Below are positions 63,841-64,000 of a stretch of 64,000 nt of DNA, piece after piece. The DNA comes from Sphingomonas sp. LY54 (lineage in GTDB: Bacteria > Pseudomonadota > Alphaproteobacteria > Sphingomonadales > Sphingomonadaceae), in contig NZ_CP141588.1 in the NCBI RefSeq assembly GCF_035594035.1, positions 1,943,501-2,007,500 of the forward strand, in the 5' to 3' direction. Below the pieces are notes generated by a model. That model did not search any database. It saw only the letters and a program-made list of their open reading frames with translations, and had not been told where the DNA came from. Every line of letters begins with the position of its first letter. Positions within the stretch are counted from its first letter, which is position 1. The position numbers were made by a program, and so were the translations under genes.

Positions 63841-64000
<160 letters not shown>

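Overview
The window reads as a high-GC alphaproteobacterial chromosome segment, most likely from the order Sphingomonadales. The reasons are: a CtrA cell-cycle regulator with TTAA boxes upstream, a suf operon led by an Rrf2-type regulator, a split MetH downstream of an ArsR/methyltransferase regulator, a Bpt aminoacyl-transferase, an MlaA lipoprotein, and many short-signal lipoproteins. This is inference from gene content; no rRNA or other strong phylogenetic marker is present. The coding density is very high, many neighbours overlap by ATGA or TAATG, and no gene-free stretch exceeds about 250 bases. I found no tRNA, rRNA, CRISPR array, insertion sequence, phage gene or integrase. The region looks like ordinary core chromosome.

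Layout. 1-5338: the start of an acyl-CoA ligase, pyrD-ggt, a DUF885 peptidase-like lipoprotein and a small lipoprotein. 5476-11458: a complete suf iron-sulfur assembly operon (regulator, sufB, C, D, S, SufT-like DUF59 protein, SufA-like carrier), interrupted by two different palindromic intergenic repeats. 11483-15188: an amidohydrolase and a lipidated subtilisin-type autotransporter. 15293-27965: dapD, argH, galU, gluQRS, ZntB, a cobalamin adenosyltransferase with an apparent CTG start, egtB-egtD for ergothioneine, and a second amidohydrolase. 28211-32669: a cold-shock protein and, on the minus strand, pyruvate dehydrogenase E2, a hotdog thioesterase and E3. 32672-36226: an RcnB-like protein, msrC, arfB, an RluA-family enzyme and ctrA. 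36387-41561: circularly permuted ATP-grasp, alpha-E, transglutaminase and Anbu (ancestral proteasome-like) genes, followed by a PHA-depolymerase-family esterase. 41558-50148: bpt, ilvA, a beta-hydroxyacid dehydrogenase, a YtcJ-like amidohydrolase, a redoxin with a DsbD-type reductase, and a beta-helix protein. 50208-55784: a methionine-cycle operon (SahR-like regulator, metF, split metH). 55899-63780: mlaA, two small lipoproteins each with a strong terminator, groES-groEL under a CIRCE element, sppA, a TRIC-family channel, a PepSY protein and a lipoprotein. The right edge carries the 3' end of a second dihydrolipoyl dehydrogenase.

How the parts work together. The suf operon builds Fe-S clusters under an Fe-S-sensing type of repressor with a perfect 9-bp inverted repeat just before its own start. 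The cobalamin adenosyltransferase and the split cobalamin-dependent MetH both imply B12 use. The methionine operon carries a perfect 20-bp palindrome at its head, which fits feedback control by S-adenosylhomocysteine. The four-gene ATP-grasp/alpha-E/transglutaminase/Anbu operon is the least understood system here and the best candidate for new biology: it looks like a peptide-making or peptide-tagging module linked to a self-compartmentalising protease.

Two families of palindromic intergenic repeats recur in the window: three copies of a CCCCGGC-N4-GCCGGGG pair and two copies of a CCCCTCCC/GGGAGGGG pair. They sit inside operons (suf, groES-groEL) as well as at convergent gene ends.
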